Positions 45,801 through 55,756 of a DNA stretch of 64,000 bases are shown one piece after another. The stretch is taken from contig CM077597.1 of the NCBI GenBank assembly GCA_039654915.1, forward strand, positions 35,252,001 through 35,316,000, read 5' to 3'. A model generated the notes under the pieces. It saw only the letters and a program-made list of their open reading frames with translations. It did no database searches and had not been told where the DNA came from. The stretch comes from Aquilaria yunnanensis. Taxonomy: Eukaryota > Streptophyta > Magnoliopsida > Malvales > Thymelaeaceae. The position numbers were made by a program, and so were the translations under genes. Positions within the stretch are counted from its first letter, which is position 1, and every line of letters begins with the position of its first letter.

Positions 45801-48800
45801 TTAGGCGTAGAATTTTTTCAAGGCGTCTGAATGCCAAGTGTTTTTCAATTCTACGCCTTCGGCGTCGCCAAGCTTGTACACGCCTTTTTGTACTTCGGTG
45901 AGAACCAGATAAGGTCCTTCCCAATTTGCGCGAAGTACTCCGTGAGATGGCCTTCGAGGTGCAAAGTCGGCCTTTCGGAGAACGAGGTCTCCTTTTTTGA
46001 TTTCTTTTGGCCTGGCTTTTAAGTTGATAGCCGCGGCCACTCTTTGCTGGAAAGCTTTTCTTCTCAGCTCGGCTATTTCTCTGTGTTCGGCCACAAGGTC
46101 GAGCTTAGTTCTCAGACCGAGGTCGTTTCCGCCTTCATCAAATACTTGCACCCGTATTGAAGGCTGAACTATCTCTATTGGGATAATGGCCTCTGTTCCG
46201 AAGACGAGTGAGAAGGGAGTTTCCCCTGTGGCTCTTCGTGGCGTCGTTCGGTAGCTCCACAATACACTTTGGAGTTCTCCTGGCCATTTCCCCTTGGCTT
46301 CCCCAAGTCTCTTTTTCAGGCCATCTTTTATGGTCCTGTTTGATACTTCCACCTGCCCATTGCTTTGGGGGTGAGCTACTGGGGCGAAGTGCATCTTTAT
46401 TCCGAGGTCGCTGATGAATTCCTGGAATCCTTTGTCTATGAACTGGGATCCATTATCAGCTACTAGTACCCTCGGTATGCCAAATCTGCATACGATGTTC
46501 TTCCATACGAACTTCTGCACTTCTTTTGCCGAGATAGTTGCTAGTGGTTCTGCCTTTACCCACTTTGAGAAATAGTCCACTGCTACCACGCAGAATTTCA
46601 CGCCTCCGGGCGCTGTGGGGAGTGGCCCAATAAGGTCTATACCCCAGACTGCGAAGGGCCAAGGATAGTCTGCCGACGTTACCATTTCCGAGGGTATCCT
46701 CTGGATTTTTGCATGTCTCTGGCAACTACCGCACTTCTGGACGAACTGCCTTGCGTCCTTTCTCAGGGTAGGCCAGAAGTATCCTTGGCGGAGTATCACT
46801 GCTGCAAGGGCATCAGTTCCAATGTGCGAGCCGCACATGCCTTCGTGAACTTCTTCGAGGACCATCTCAGTATCCTCTTTGCCCACACATCTCTGCAGCG
46901 GATTTGCATATCCTTGCCGATATAACTCTTCACCAATCAGGAAGAATCTTCCGGCGCGTCTTCGCAGTCTTGCAGCATTGCCGGCGTCTTCGGGAAGCTC
47001 ATTCTCTGCGAGGTATTTCTTTATGGGGTCCTTCCACCCTGTTCCCGAGGTCGTTACGCTTAGCACGGAGATGCTTGGATGGTCTAGCACCTCGGTGTAT
47101 GTTTTGGACTTCGCTAAGCAATCTGCCTCAGTGTTATTCCGCCGGGGTACATTTTCGATCCGCACGGCGTCAAACTCTTGGATGAGTTTTGTTACCAGCT
47201 CGTGGTATTTTGCCAACATTGGGTCCTTCGCCCCATAATCTCCTGCCGTCTGCCGAACTACCTGCTGGGAATCGCTGTGAGCCCTTAAGTTTCTCACGCC
47301 AATCTTTCTGGCCAAGCGTAATCCCGCTATGAGGGCCTCATACTCAGCCACATTATTGGTGACGTTGAAGCTGAACTTGATAGCCTTCATCACCTCTAGG
47401 CCTTCGGGTCCTCTGATAACTATTCCAGCTCCCTGGTGTTCGGACCCCGAGGCTCCGTCAACATGCAAGGTCCATTCTGGCTCACCTTCTTTCGGATCTG
47501 AGTGGTTCTCCTCAGTGGTGGGTATTTCGGCGATAAAATCTGCCAATGCTTGGGCTTTTATGGCCTTCCGAGGCTCATACGTGATTTCGTGTTCGCCAAG
47601 CTCTATGCACCACTTGGAGAGCCTTCCCGAATGATCAACTCTCTTCATAACATCCCGTAGTGGTAGACTACTTCGGACGATGATGGGGTGAGCCTGGAAA
47701 TATGGTCGCAGTCTTCTTCCTGCAAGCACCAAGGCGTATATAGCTTTTTGAAGCAAAGGGTACCTGACTGCGGCGCCATGCAGGGACTTGCTGACATAGT
47801 AGACCGGCCATTGTTTCGGCCCTTCTTCTTTCACCAGGACCGAGCTCACGGCCTTTTCTGTGACGGCAAGGTACAGTACGAGGGGTTCTCCCTCCCGAGG
47901 TTGTCGCAGAGTCGGCAGGCTGGCCAGGTAGACTTTGAGTTCTTCCCAGGCCTTTTGGCAATCTTCGTCCCAAGGATGATTGTTTCTTCCGAGGTCGCCT
48001 TCCATCTTTGCTGCCTTTGTGAGGACTTTGAAGAAAGGTCTATACCTATCTCCGTACCTGGAAATAAACCTGCTCAGAGAGGTTATTCTTCCGGTTAGTC
48101 TCTGCACGTCTTTGACTGTGGCAGGAGTTCGGAACTCAAGCAGAGCCTTAATCTTCTCAGGATTGGCGTCGATGCCTCTTTCGGATACCATGTACCCAAG
48201 GAATTTTCCCGAGGTCACGCCGAAGATACACTTCTCGGGATTAAGGCGAATCCCGAAGGCTCTGAGCTTTTGGAAGGTTTCCTCCAAATCTGCAACGTGG
48301 TAGCCGGGCAGCTTGCTTTTGACTATCATATCATCAACATATACCTCCATGTTTCTCCCCATTTGGTCCTTGAAGACCTTGTTCATCAGTCTCTGGTAGG
48401 TGGCTCCTGCTTTTTTGAGCCCGAAGGGCATTCTGACATAGCAGTACGTTCCTCCCTCGGTGATGAAGGCAGTTTTCTCTTCATCTTCGGGGTCCATCCT
48501 TATCTGATGGTAGCCGCTGAAGGCATCAAGGAAGCTCAAGAGCCCGTATTCGGCCGTTGAATCTACCAGTTGATCTATTGGCGGGAGGGGAAATGAGTCT
48601 TTCGGGCAAGCATCGTTCAAGTTTCTGAAATCAATGCACATCCGGAGTTTGCTGCTACCTTCTTTTGTGGCAATGACCACGTTGCTTAACCATTCGGGGT
48701 ATTTTACCTCCCTGATAACTTCAGCATCCAATAGGCGCTGGACTTCGGTTTTCATGAAGTTGCTTTTGTGGGCTGAGATGCTTCGTTTCTTTTGCCTGAT

Positions 48801-50888
48801 AGGTTTTGCTTCCGGGCTTACTTTGAGGCTATGCTGTATTATGCCAGGGTTCACTCCTGGCATGTCTTTCGGCGAGTAGGCAAACAGATCTTTATTTTTC
48901 AGCAGAAATGATACAAGATTTTCCTTGTCACCTTTGGCCAAGCTCTTCCCTATTCGGGTAGATTGTCCTGGGACAAGATCTACTGCTTCCGTTTCTGCTT
49001 CTGCGGGATCTCCTTCTTTGCCTTTCTCCTGCGCCTTTGCCTCCACCGTTTGTGTAGAGTTGTTTGCCGGAGCCTTTCGTGCTTTTACAAACACCTTTCT
49101 TACCTCGGCTTGGTCGATGAAGACCTCTGCATCTCCATCCTTGGTGGCGAATGTGACAGTCAAGTACTTCACATCGGGGCGAATGTGCAGGTTCCCCTGA
49201 GTCTGCCTTCCAAGGATGGCATTGTACGAAGACGGGACGTCCATGACGATGAATCTTGCCATTGTGGACGCGTACAACTCAGCTGCTCCGTCTACCGAAG
49301 TGCCTTTCATCATCAAGGGGAGGTCGATCCCTCCGAGGACGGGTAGTTCGGATGGCCCAACGCCGAAGGTGGGCGTGGTGACAGGTTTAAGCTCGCTGCT
49401 GGAGATGCCCAAGCTCGGCAGTAAGTGCGAGAATAGGACGTCAGCATTTGAGCCATCATCAAGCAACACTTTCTTAACGTCCCAGTTCCCTATTCTCGCC
49501 ATTATCAGCAGCGGGTCGTCGTGGGGGAAGACGACGGTGGAGCCATCTTTGCGAGCCAGTTTCTTTGATGGACTTTGATACTCCATAACTGCAATTTCTC
49601 TGGCCTTCCGCTTTCTTTCCGAGGATGGGAGCCCCGTGGTGATGGTTTGGATGACCCCTACTGGAGGTGGAGGGCGCCTTTTTGGACTTCTGTTTCTCCG
49701 CCTATCGGAGTCATAGTCCTCCTTTTCGGCCCTCTCTTCCTCCTCTTTTCTGCCTTTTGGGGAGGGCATCCGCAGGTATTTGCGAAGTTGGCCCTGTTTG
49801 ATCAGCGACTCTATGTACTTCTTCAGCTGGAAGCAGTCTTCGGTGTCATGACCGTGGTCGCAATGAAACTGGCAGAACTTCTTGGCATTCTTCTTATTAT
49901 CGGCGGCCATGGCCTTTGGCTGCCGAATCTGCGTCCTTTGCCTTTCCAGCGCCATGAGAATGTTGGTCCATGTCGTGCTCAAGGGCGTGAAACTTTGAGG
50001 TTTCCTTCCTCGCATTCGTCGTGGTCGGCCTGTGTGTTCAGAAAGATGCCGAGCTTGCTGACTGGACCCTTCGGCGCGGTGATGATCAGACTTCGGCCCC
50101 GCCATCCTCAATTCCTCGGCTGTCATGTGCTGCTCTGCCCTTCGGTAAAATTCTCCAAGGGTCTCCGGGGGGTCCTTTGAGAACTCGTAGAACAGCTGTG
50201 AGTCACGCCGAAGGCCCCGTGTCATAGCGAGGATACGGATTTCGGGCCGGAAGTCCGGGACGCTGAGTGCTTCCCTGTTGAATCGTTCGACATAGTCTCG
50301 GATTGTCTCTCCGTTTCTCTGCTCTATGTCAAACATCTGCATAGGCATTTTGGCCATCGGCCTGCTCCCAATGAACTGCTGGGTGAAGGCTATGGACAAC
50401 TCCTGGAACTCAGTCATAGTCCCTGGGGGCAAGGAATTGTACCATGCTGTTGCTGGGCCCGTGAGGGTGACTTCGAAGCATTTGCACATGGTAGCGTTAT
50501 CAGCTCCGTGCATTATCATGCTCCGTCTGTACTTCGTCAGATGGGCCTGTGGATCAGTCCGGCCATCATAGATCTCCAGCCTAAGCACTCTGAAGTCGCC
50601 TGGCATAGCTGCCTCAACGACGGCTCGAATAAACGGGGAGTCATCTTCGCATAATGCCCCCGACAGCCTGTCCCAAACGGGTTTTCTGGCCACTTGCTTC
50701 TCCACTCTGTCCAGCCGTGCCAATATCCTTTCCATAAGCGCAGTGGCACTAGGACCATTTTCGCGGGAGGGAGATCGACGGCGCCTCTTCGGGGAGCGAG
50801 TTCGGCGCGGAGGGGTCAGGGACCTCGCCTCGGGCGACGAACTGCTTCGCTGTGAGACTCTCGGTCGCTTGGACCCGGTTTGTCCCAC
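45801..50888 (-). CDS. gag-pol: Gag-Pol polyprotein of element B (1695 codons open)
   Basis: Single open frame encoding gag (about 1-400; C-terminal motif CQFHCDHGHDTEDC at 339-352), aspartic protease (LLDDGS at 475-480), RT (about 700-900, YVDD at 850-853), a first RNase H (about 1000-1120) that lacks the usual catalytic aspartate (LYLAVTE in place of YTDAS), and a second, archaeal-type RNase H (D1144, E1182 or E1184, D1206, D1256). Integrase follows, with zinc residues H1348, H1355, C1386, C1389 and core D1418, D1478, E1514 (35 residues between the last two). There is no chromodomain. A tether RNase H plus aRNase H is characteristic of the Tat clade. The Met at 50888 is probably not the true start: the same frame continues upstream to 51299, interrupted only by TAG at 51024-51026. 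No frameshift was found against A. Probably expressed from the 5' LTR at 51268-52134. Confidence 0.95.
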   Translation of the reverse strand: MGQTGSKRPRVSQRSSSSPEARSLTPPRRTRSPKRRRRSPSRENGPSATALMERILARLDRVEKQVARKPVWDRLSGALCEDDSPFIRAVVEAAMPGDFRVLRLEIYDGRTDPQAHLTKYRRSMIMHGADNATMCKCFEVTLTGPATAWYNSLPPGTMTEFQELSIAFTQQFIGSRPMAKMPMQMFDIEQRNGETIRDYVERFNREALSVPDFRPEIRILAMTRGLRRDSQLFYEFSKDPPETLGEFYRRAEQHMTAEELRMAGPKSDHHRAEGSSQQARHLSEHTGRPRRMRGRKPQSFTPLSTTWTNILMALERQRTQIRQPKAMAADNKKNAKKFCQFHCDHGHDTEDCFQLKKYIESLIKQGQLRKYLRMPSPKGRKEEEERAEKEDYDSDRRRNRSPKRRPPPPVGVIQTITTGLPSSERKRKAREIAVMEYQSPSKKLARKDGSTVVFPHDDPLLIMARIGNWDVKKVLLDDGSNADVLFSHLLPSLGISSSELKPVTTPTFGVGPSELPVLGGIDLPLMMKGTSVDGAAELYASTMARFIVMDVPSSYNAILGRQTQGNLHIRPDVKYLTVTFATKDGDAEVFIDQAEVRKVFVKARKAPANNSTQTVEAKAQEKGKEGDPAEAETEAVDLVPGQSTRIGKSLAKGDKENLVSFLLKNKDLFAYSPKDMPGVNPGIIQHSLKVSPEAKPIRQKKRSISAHKSNFMKTEVQRLLDAEVIREVKYPEWLSNVVIATKEGSSKLRMCIDFRNLNDACPKDSFPLPPIDQLVDSTAEYGLLSFLDAFSGYHQIRMDPEDEEKTAFITEGGTYCYVRMPFGLKKAGATYQRLMNKVFKDQMGRNMEVYVDDMIVKSKLPGYHVADLEETFQKLRAFGIRLNPEKCIFGVTSGKFLGYMVSERGIDANPEKIKALLEFRTPATVKDVQRLTGRITSLSRFISRYGDRYRPFFKVLTKAAKMEGDLGRNNHPWDEDCQKAWEELKVYLASLPTLRQPREGEPLVLYLAVTEKAVSSVLVKEEGPKQWPVYYVSKSLHGAAVRYPLLQKAIYALVLAGRRLRPYFQAHPIIVRSSLPLRDVMKRVDHSGRLSKWCIELGEHEITYEPRKAIKAQALADFIAEIPTTEENHSDPKEGEPEWTLHVDGASGSEHQGAGIVIRGPEGLEVMKAIKFSFNVTNNVAEYEALIAGLRLARKIGVRNLRAHSDSQQVVRQTAGDYGAKDPMLAKYHELVTKLIQEFDAVRIENVPRRNNTEADCLAKSKTYTEVLDHPSISVLSVTTSGTGWKDPIKKYLAENELPEDAGNAARLRRRAGRFFLIGEELYRQGYANPLQRCVGKEDTEMVLEEVHEGMCGSHIGTDALAAVILRQGYFWPTLRKDARQFVQKCGSCQRHAKIQRIPSEMVTSADYPWPFAVWGIDLIGPLPTAPGGVKFCVVAVDYFSKWVKAEPLATISAKEVQKFVWKNIVCRFGIPRVLVADNGSQFIDKGFQEFISDLGIKMHFAPVAHPQSNGQVEVSNRTIKDGLKKRLGEAKGKWPGELQSVLWSYRTTPRRATGETPFSLVFGTEAIIPIEIVQPSIRVQVFDEGGNDLGLRTKLDLVAEHREIAELRRKAFQQRVAAAINLKARPKEIKKGDLVLRKADFAPRRPSHGVLRANWEGPYLVLTEVQKGVYKLGDAEGVELKNTWHSDALKKFYA

Positions 50889-51023
50889 AGGCCGTTTCCC
50901 GAGGGCTATATCTTCTGTGGATGATTCTACGCGAGGCTCTCCACTTCCTGAACTGCGGTATGTAGACTTGGGGCTTCTCTCCCAAGGGCGTGCTGATGAG
51001 GAGAGTTTCTGGGCCTGTGACTG

Positions 51024-51299
51024 CTATGGCCATCTTCGGTCGATCTGCTGAGTCATTTCAGCAACGACCGAGCGCTGAAAGTCCCTCAAGAAGGTCATGG
51101 TGATTACCAGAGGGCGGTCTTCCTCGGGCGTAGAAGTCTCTGGGAATGTCTGCTCAGCGGTCGGTTGTATCTCAGGCGCGGACGAGTACCGTGGGAGTCC
51201 CTTGTCCTTAGAACGCCGAGTCTCAACGACGGCGATTTGCGAGCGGGTTCCCACAGACGGCGCCAAATGATGGCCTAGGGCCTCATCGTTGTGAGGCAT
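51024..51299 (-). pseudogene. gag: N-terminal gag segment of element B, ended by TAG
   Basis: Open frame from ATG 51299, inside the 5' LTR, across the PBS, to TAG at 51024-51026, in the same frame as the main gag-pol ORF. Element A has the homologous segment from its LTR-internal ATG (34443) with CAG where B has TAG, so the stop is probably a C-to-T change. Conserved residues include RSKDKGLPR, EEDRPLV and EMTQQIDRRW. Whether translation starts here or at an internal Met such as MTFLRDFQRS cannot be decided from sequence. Confidence 0.7.
51248..51265 (-). other. Primer-binding site of element B
   Basis: The minus strand reads TGGCGCCGTCTGTGGGAA, two bases from the 5' LTR end, identical to element A. 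Confidence 0.85.
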
Positions 51300-52134
51300 G
51301 ATGACTGTTGAAGAGACTTCTAGGAGGAAGAATGCCTGGAAGGTGGATCGCCCCAAGAAGAGTACCTGAAAAGCTGGTAAACAGGGTTAGGAGGCCCCCG
51401 GAGTGTTTTTCCGGGGGGGGAGCCTCCGACGCCCAAGTCAGTGGTGGCCGGAAAAAGGAGAAAGTCACTAGCTCAAAGAGAAAGGCAGAAAAGTCTCGCC
51501 TGGTATTTTCTCAGAGTGTGGGAGCTGTATCTCCGGCCAACCAACCTCCTGTCAAGTATTTATTTCCTGTATATATAGGAATACCTAGCCCGTTCAGATC
51601 ATGACACGTGTGCGGTCGGATGCTCCTGAACTTCTGGGCGTAGGGGACAGATAGTTGGTAACCAGATGGCCTCGAGCATTGTGCTGAGACGGGCCATGAT
51701 GTGATTCTGATGGCGTCTGCGCGTCAGGGCAACTTTTTACGTCTGTGGTGGGACGTGTCAGAGGCTTCCTTAAATGCTTCATTAAATGCTCCTGCCGTAC
51801 TCCCGAGGTCCCTGGGCGAGGTCGTCCTCTAGTTCGAACAGAGCCTCTTCGGGAAGCATACCCTCAGTTCGGGGGTTCCCAGTTCCAGGGGGTTCCACCT
51901 TCGGGGATATCATGTTCGGGCAGCAATGTCCGGTGCCACTTTTCCGAAGGCGCGCTGTTCACAACCTTGGGGGGCGAATAGAGTCCTCAAGTTTTACTGG
52001 CGTGCCGAGGCTCGGAGCTCTCCGGCTATCTCCCGAGGTGCATGATTCCACCTGTTCCCGGGAAGCGCCAGTTCTTCTGGCCATTGTTGTGGCAGGGTGT
52101 TCGGCCAGATTGAGGCGATAGCCTTTGGCTATCA
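51268..52134 (-). repeat. 5' LTR of element B (867 bp)
   Basis: In plus orientation TGATGGCCTAGG..TTGGCTATCA. It has a minus-strand TATA-like CTATATATA at about 51570-51579 as promoter candidate. Directly followed on the right by TSD CATCC and then exon 4 of the antisense gene of element A. Confidence 0.96.
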
Positions 52135-54119
52135 CATCCCTTTCACCTGATCGCCGAGGTCAGCAATCTTCAGAGATGAGTTCTTCTCAAGATCTTCCTT
52201 CTCCTTCCGGAACTCCTCCCGAAGGGCAGCAACTTCTTTCTTCGCAGCATCTGACAGCTGCTGGTTCTTGGCGATCAATGCCGAGCGCGTGACCTTCGCT
52301 TTCTTTAAAGTCTCTAAGGCCGAAGCTCGGAACGTTGCCTGCCTGGCCACCCGAACTCGGAGAAAGCCGGCGTACCCCAGCAGCTGCAAAAAGATGAACG
52401 CAAGGTCAGTAAGAGCCAAGTACTTTGGAAAAATTGAAGGGAAAAAGGTGTGAAGAACATACCTGAGCAGCATGCTCGGTGACTTTCGCGGCAAGGGTGT
52501 CATCGTCCGGATGGGCCGCCGCAATAGCCTTGAAGGAGGCCTCTGTAAGCACCCCCTTCGAAATCTGTTTCGCCATTTCAGGACAGTCTTCGGAGTACAA
52601 GTTCATGTCCTCCGTGAATGTCCAGAAATGCTCTTTTGGTATCTTCCCTTGCGGGACTTTGGCGTCGTGAAGGGCCCGCGCCTTCGCGTGTTCGGCCGCC
52701 CAGTTCGAGGTAAACAACTCCCTTGCATGGCGAAAATGAGAAGCAGGTCAGAGACAAAGGAAAATTCAGAAAAATAAAAGAGCCACACTTGTTCTGAAAA
52801 CAACAAACCTGGCGGTACTTCGACCACAACGTCCTCGGAGTCCTGAGACACCTCGGTCGAAATCGCCTTGCCTTTCCTCTTGCGCCGCTCCTCGGCAGAA
52901 GGAGCCTCTGCCACGGCCTCTAGAAGGGCCTGCGTCGCAGAAGGGCTCTGGGGAGGGACGTCAGCGGAAGGAACCTCGACAGCGGCAGGGACCTCGGCAG
53001 AACCCTCAGTCGGCGGAATCTCGGCTGCCCCAGGCTCCTCGCCAGCCTCCTCGGAAATTTCTTCCAAAGGAACCTGGGCAGTTTTCTTTGCCCGTTTCGC
53101 CAAAGGCCCAGCGCCAGTGGACTTCCGCCTTCGGGAAGCCGCCCTCTTTATCTGATCGCCCTTCTCCACCTGGCCGGAGAAAAGGGACTTGTAAAATGCA
53201 GCAGTCCCGTCGCCCATCTCTGAAAAAGAAAAAAGACATCAGCGTAAGTCCGAGGGAAAAACAACAAGGGAGTAGAAGATAACTCACTTTCGACAACCGT
53301 TTCGAAAGAGATTTCCTCTCGAAGGAGCTGCACCAACCAAGAATCCTTCCCGACGATGGTAGGAGCCGGCATCTCGAGGTCGGTCTCGTGCTCCTTAACC
53401 ACCTTTAACTCCCGGAGGACCTCTTCGGTCATCAACCTCCAGTTGATAGGGAAGGGGTACAGAGAGCGCGGAGCGACCACGGGAGCCCAGTCAGAGACGG
53501 CGCGGATGCGGCCGTCGAAGTCCGTGAAAGTGGAAGCCAACTCTGGAGTCAACAACAACCTCGGATCAACGACGTCCACATCTAACCTTCCCTGAGCCCA
53601 TTTGGTCGGAACTTACGACCAGGCCTCCTCCATCTTCAGGAAGAAGAATTTCTGTTGCCACCCCCGCCAGCTGTCCTTGGTGGCGAAGGTGAACATGAAT
53701 TTTTTGCTCCCGGATCCCCGAGGTAGCATAAAGTAGAAGCCACCCTTTGGGACCACGAAGAGCTTGTAGTACTGCATGAAGATTATAAAATGGGGTTTTA
53801 TCCCGAAGACGCCACACATACAGAGGAAGGCGTTAAAATAGCAGTACGAGTTCGGGGGAAGCTGATTCACAGCAATGCCATGAAATTGGCAGAACTCGCA
53901 AACCATCTTCGGGGGAGGATACCGAAGTCCGGCCTTCAGCTGGGCTCGGAAAACGATAACCTTGGTACTACGGTTTGAAAAAGCATAGTGGTCAGGTCGT
54001 GGCAGCCGGGTAATGGCGTAAGAAGGAAGAAAGAACTTCTTCTTCCACCTCTATAATTTTTTAGGGGTAGTGCAACAAGGATGGGATAAAAGAGGCTGCC
54101 AGCTCTTAGAGATAGGCAT
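52135..54119 (-). pseudogene. Antisense gene of element A, exons 1-3 and start of exon 4
   Basis: Minus-strand homologue of the element B gene (42682-45030). ATG at 54119-54117 (MPISKSWQPLL). Stops occur early in exon 1 (TAG near 54060, where B has GAG) and near 53610 (TAA after EEAWS). Intron 1 (53220-53287) keeps GTGAGTTATC..TTTTTCAG at the same codon and phase as in B. Intron 2 starts GTTTGT near 52808 but its acceptor side is altered. Intron 3 keeps CAG|GTATGTTC..TTTTTGCAG|CTGCTGG (about 52394-52467). The coiled-coil exon is cut at 52135 by element B and continues at 40970-40633. Exon structure shared with B argues that the introns predate both insertions. Confidence 0.85.
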
Positions 54120-54375
54120 TTTGGACAGAAAAACGAGTTCGGAAAAGACAAGAAAACAGTTTCCGGAAAAAACTCGAAAGAACATTGGGATCAAAACACT
54201 CTAGGAAACAAAAACCCACCAAAAGATTTGCCAAAATCTGAGGTTGCCGTCGTGAAAGGTTGCCGGAAAAAAGCTCTGTTAAGACAGCTCCGCGCGAAGC
54301 AAGAGAAAGTGCAGAGAAAAGGATAAGCAGGGAAAAAGCAGAAGCAAAAGCAGAAGGGCCTATGACGGAATGGGC

Positions 54376-54383
54376 TATTTATA
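54376..54383 (-). promoter_or_regulatory. TATA box of the element A antisense gene
   Basis: The minus strand reads GGCCTATAAATAGCCCATTCC around it, identical to element B, about 255 bp before the antisense ATG. Confidence 0.72.
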
Positions 54384-54880
54384 GGCCAAGGGTGGGTAAC
54401 CGAAACGTCGTCATAAGTGCCCTTCGAAGGCGAACCGTCGCCATAACTGCCCTCTGCGCCTGAAAAAATGCGCTCTTGGCAACCGACGCGACTCTCCTCC
54501 AGTGACAGAGTGCCACGTGTCAAACCACCGCGCCAAAATAGGGGACACGTCTTCTGATATCCCTAAAAAACTGGGACGTGTCACTCAGACTGACACGCTT
54601 GGCCATCAGACGTGACTCTACACAGACCTGCAAAAGCAAAGAAGCAGGTTGCCTCGAAGACACCAAAAGACGGGCTATGGCCGAACAGCCCGTACCTTCG
54701 GGCAAGAGGTGTATCTTCGGCACAGGCTTTGCCTCGGAGACACCAAAAAATAGGCCAAAGCCGGGCAGCCCACACCTTCGGGCAAGAGGTGTACCTTCGA
54801 CACTGGTGTTACTCTCTATAGACTCCCACAGAACAACCTTGGAAAGAGATGCAAAACCAAAGTCTTCACTTCGGCTTTCC

Positions 54881-54893
54881 GAAGGGGGGCATG
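54881..54893 (+). other. Polypurine tract of element A
   Basis: GAAGGGGGGCATG directly before the 3' LTR. Confidence 0.8.
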
Positions 54894-55751
54894 TGATAGC
54901 CAAAGTCTATCGCCTCTATCTGGCCGAACTCCCTGCCACAAGAATGGCCAGAAGAAAACTGGTGCTACCCGAGAAAATGTGGGATCATACACCTCGGGAG
55001 ATAGCCGAAGAGCTCCGAGCCCGGCACGCCAGGAAACCTGAGGATACTACTAGCCCCCCAAGGTTGTCAACAGATCGCCTTCGGGAAAGAGGCACCAGCT
55101 ATTGTGGGCCGAACATGATCTTTTCGAAGGTGAAACTCCCTGAAGCTGGGAACCCCCGAACTGAGGGTATGTCTCCCGAAGAGGCACCGTCCGTACCAGA
55201 GGACGACCTCGCCCAGGGACCTCGGGAGTACGGTTGGAGCATTTAAGGAAGCCTCTGACATGTCGCCTACAGACATCATAAGTCGCCTCAAACGGCGCCC
55301 TGACACGCCGACGCCATCAAAGTCATATCATGGCCCGTCTCGGCTCAAGGCTCAAGGGGCCTGCCACCGGCTACTTGCCCCCTATGCCCAGAAATTCAGG
55401 AACATCTGACCGTACACATGTCAAGATCTGAACGGGCTAGGCACTCCTATAAATACCAGGGAATACACCCTGGCAAAAGGCGGGCAATGATCCTGACTCC
55501 CCACTCTGAGAAAGTACTACCAGGCGAGTTCACTGAACCCCTCAGTGCTATTTGCCCTGCCTTCTCTCAGCACCACTGACTTGGGCGTCGGAGGCTCCTC
55601 CTCGGAAAAACACCCCGGGGACCTCCTAACCCACTTTTTCTGAGCATCTCAGGTATTCTACCTCAGGCGAAACGGCCACCAGGCGTTCTTCCTCTCCGGG
55701 AGTCCCTCCATCAGTCACCATGACTACCAACGATGAACCCCCCGGGCATCA
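54894..55751 (+). repeat. 3' LTR of element A (858 bp)
   Basis: TGATAGCC..GGGCATCA followed by the TSD CAATG. TATA box TATAAATA at 55448-55455. Confidence 0.96.
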
Positions 55752-55756
55752 CAATG

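Larger units (their letters stand above)
40971..52134 (-). mobile_element. Element B: Tat-clade Ty3/gypsy retrotransposon, minus strand, nearly intact
   Basis: LTRs of 867 bp each at 40971-41837 (3') and 51268-52134 (5'), with perfect TSDs CATCC (40966-40970 and 52135-52139). Total 11,164 bp. About 18 differences between the LTRs (about 2.1 %, by eye). In element order: LTR, PBS, gag-protease-RT-RNase H-aRNase H-integrase in one frame, a tandem array, a four-exon antisense gene, a polypurine tract, LTR. Closely related to A but a distinct subfamily. It sits inside the antisense gene of A. Confidence 0.97.
33618..55751 (+). mobile_element. Element A: Tat-clade Ty3/gypsy retrotransposon, plus strand, interrupted by element B
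   Basis: Bounded by LTRs at 33618-34474 and 54894-55751 (TGATAGCC..GGGCATCA) and by perfect 5-bp TSDs CAATG (33613-33617 and 55752-55756). Without the 11.2-kb element B it would be about 11 kb. Order: LTR, PBS, gag, protease, RT, RNase H, archaeal-type RNase H, integrase, an 88-bp tandem array, an antisense gene, a polypurine tract, LTR. About 28 differences between its LTRs (about 3.3 %, counted by eye) make it older than B. Gag, pol and the antisense gene all carry inactivating changes. It lies within a LINE. Confidence 0.96.
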
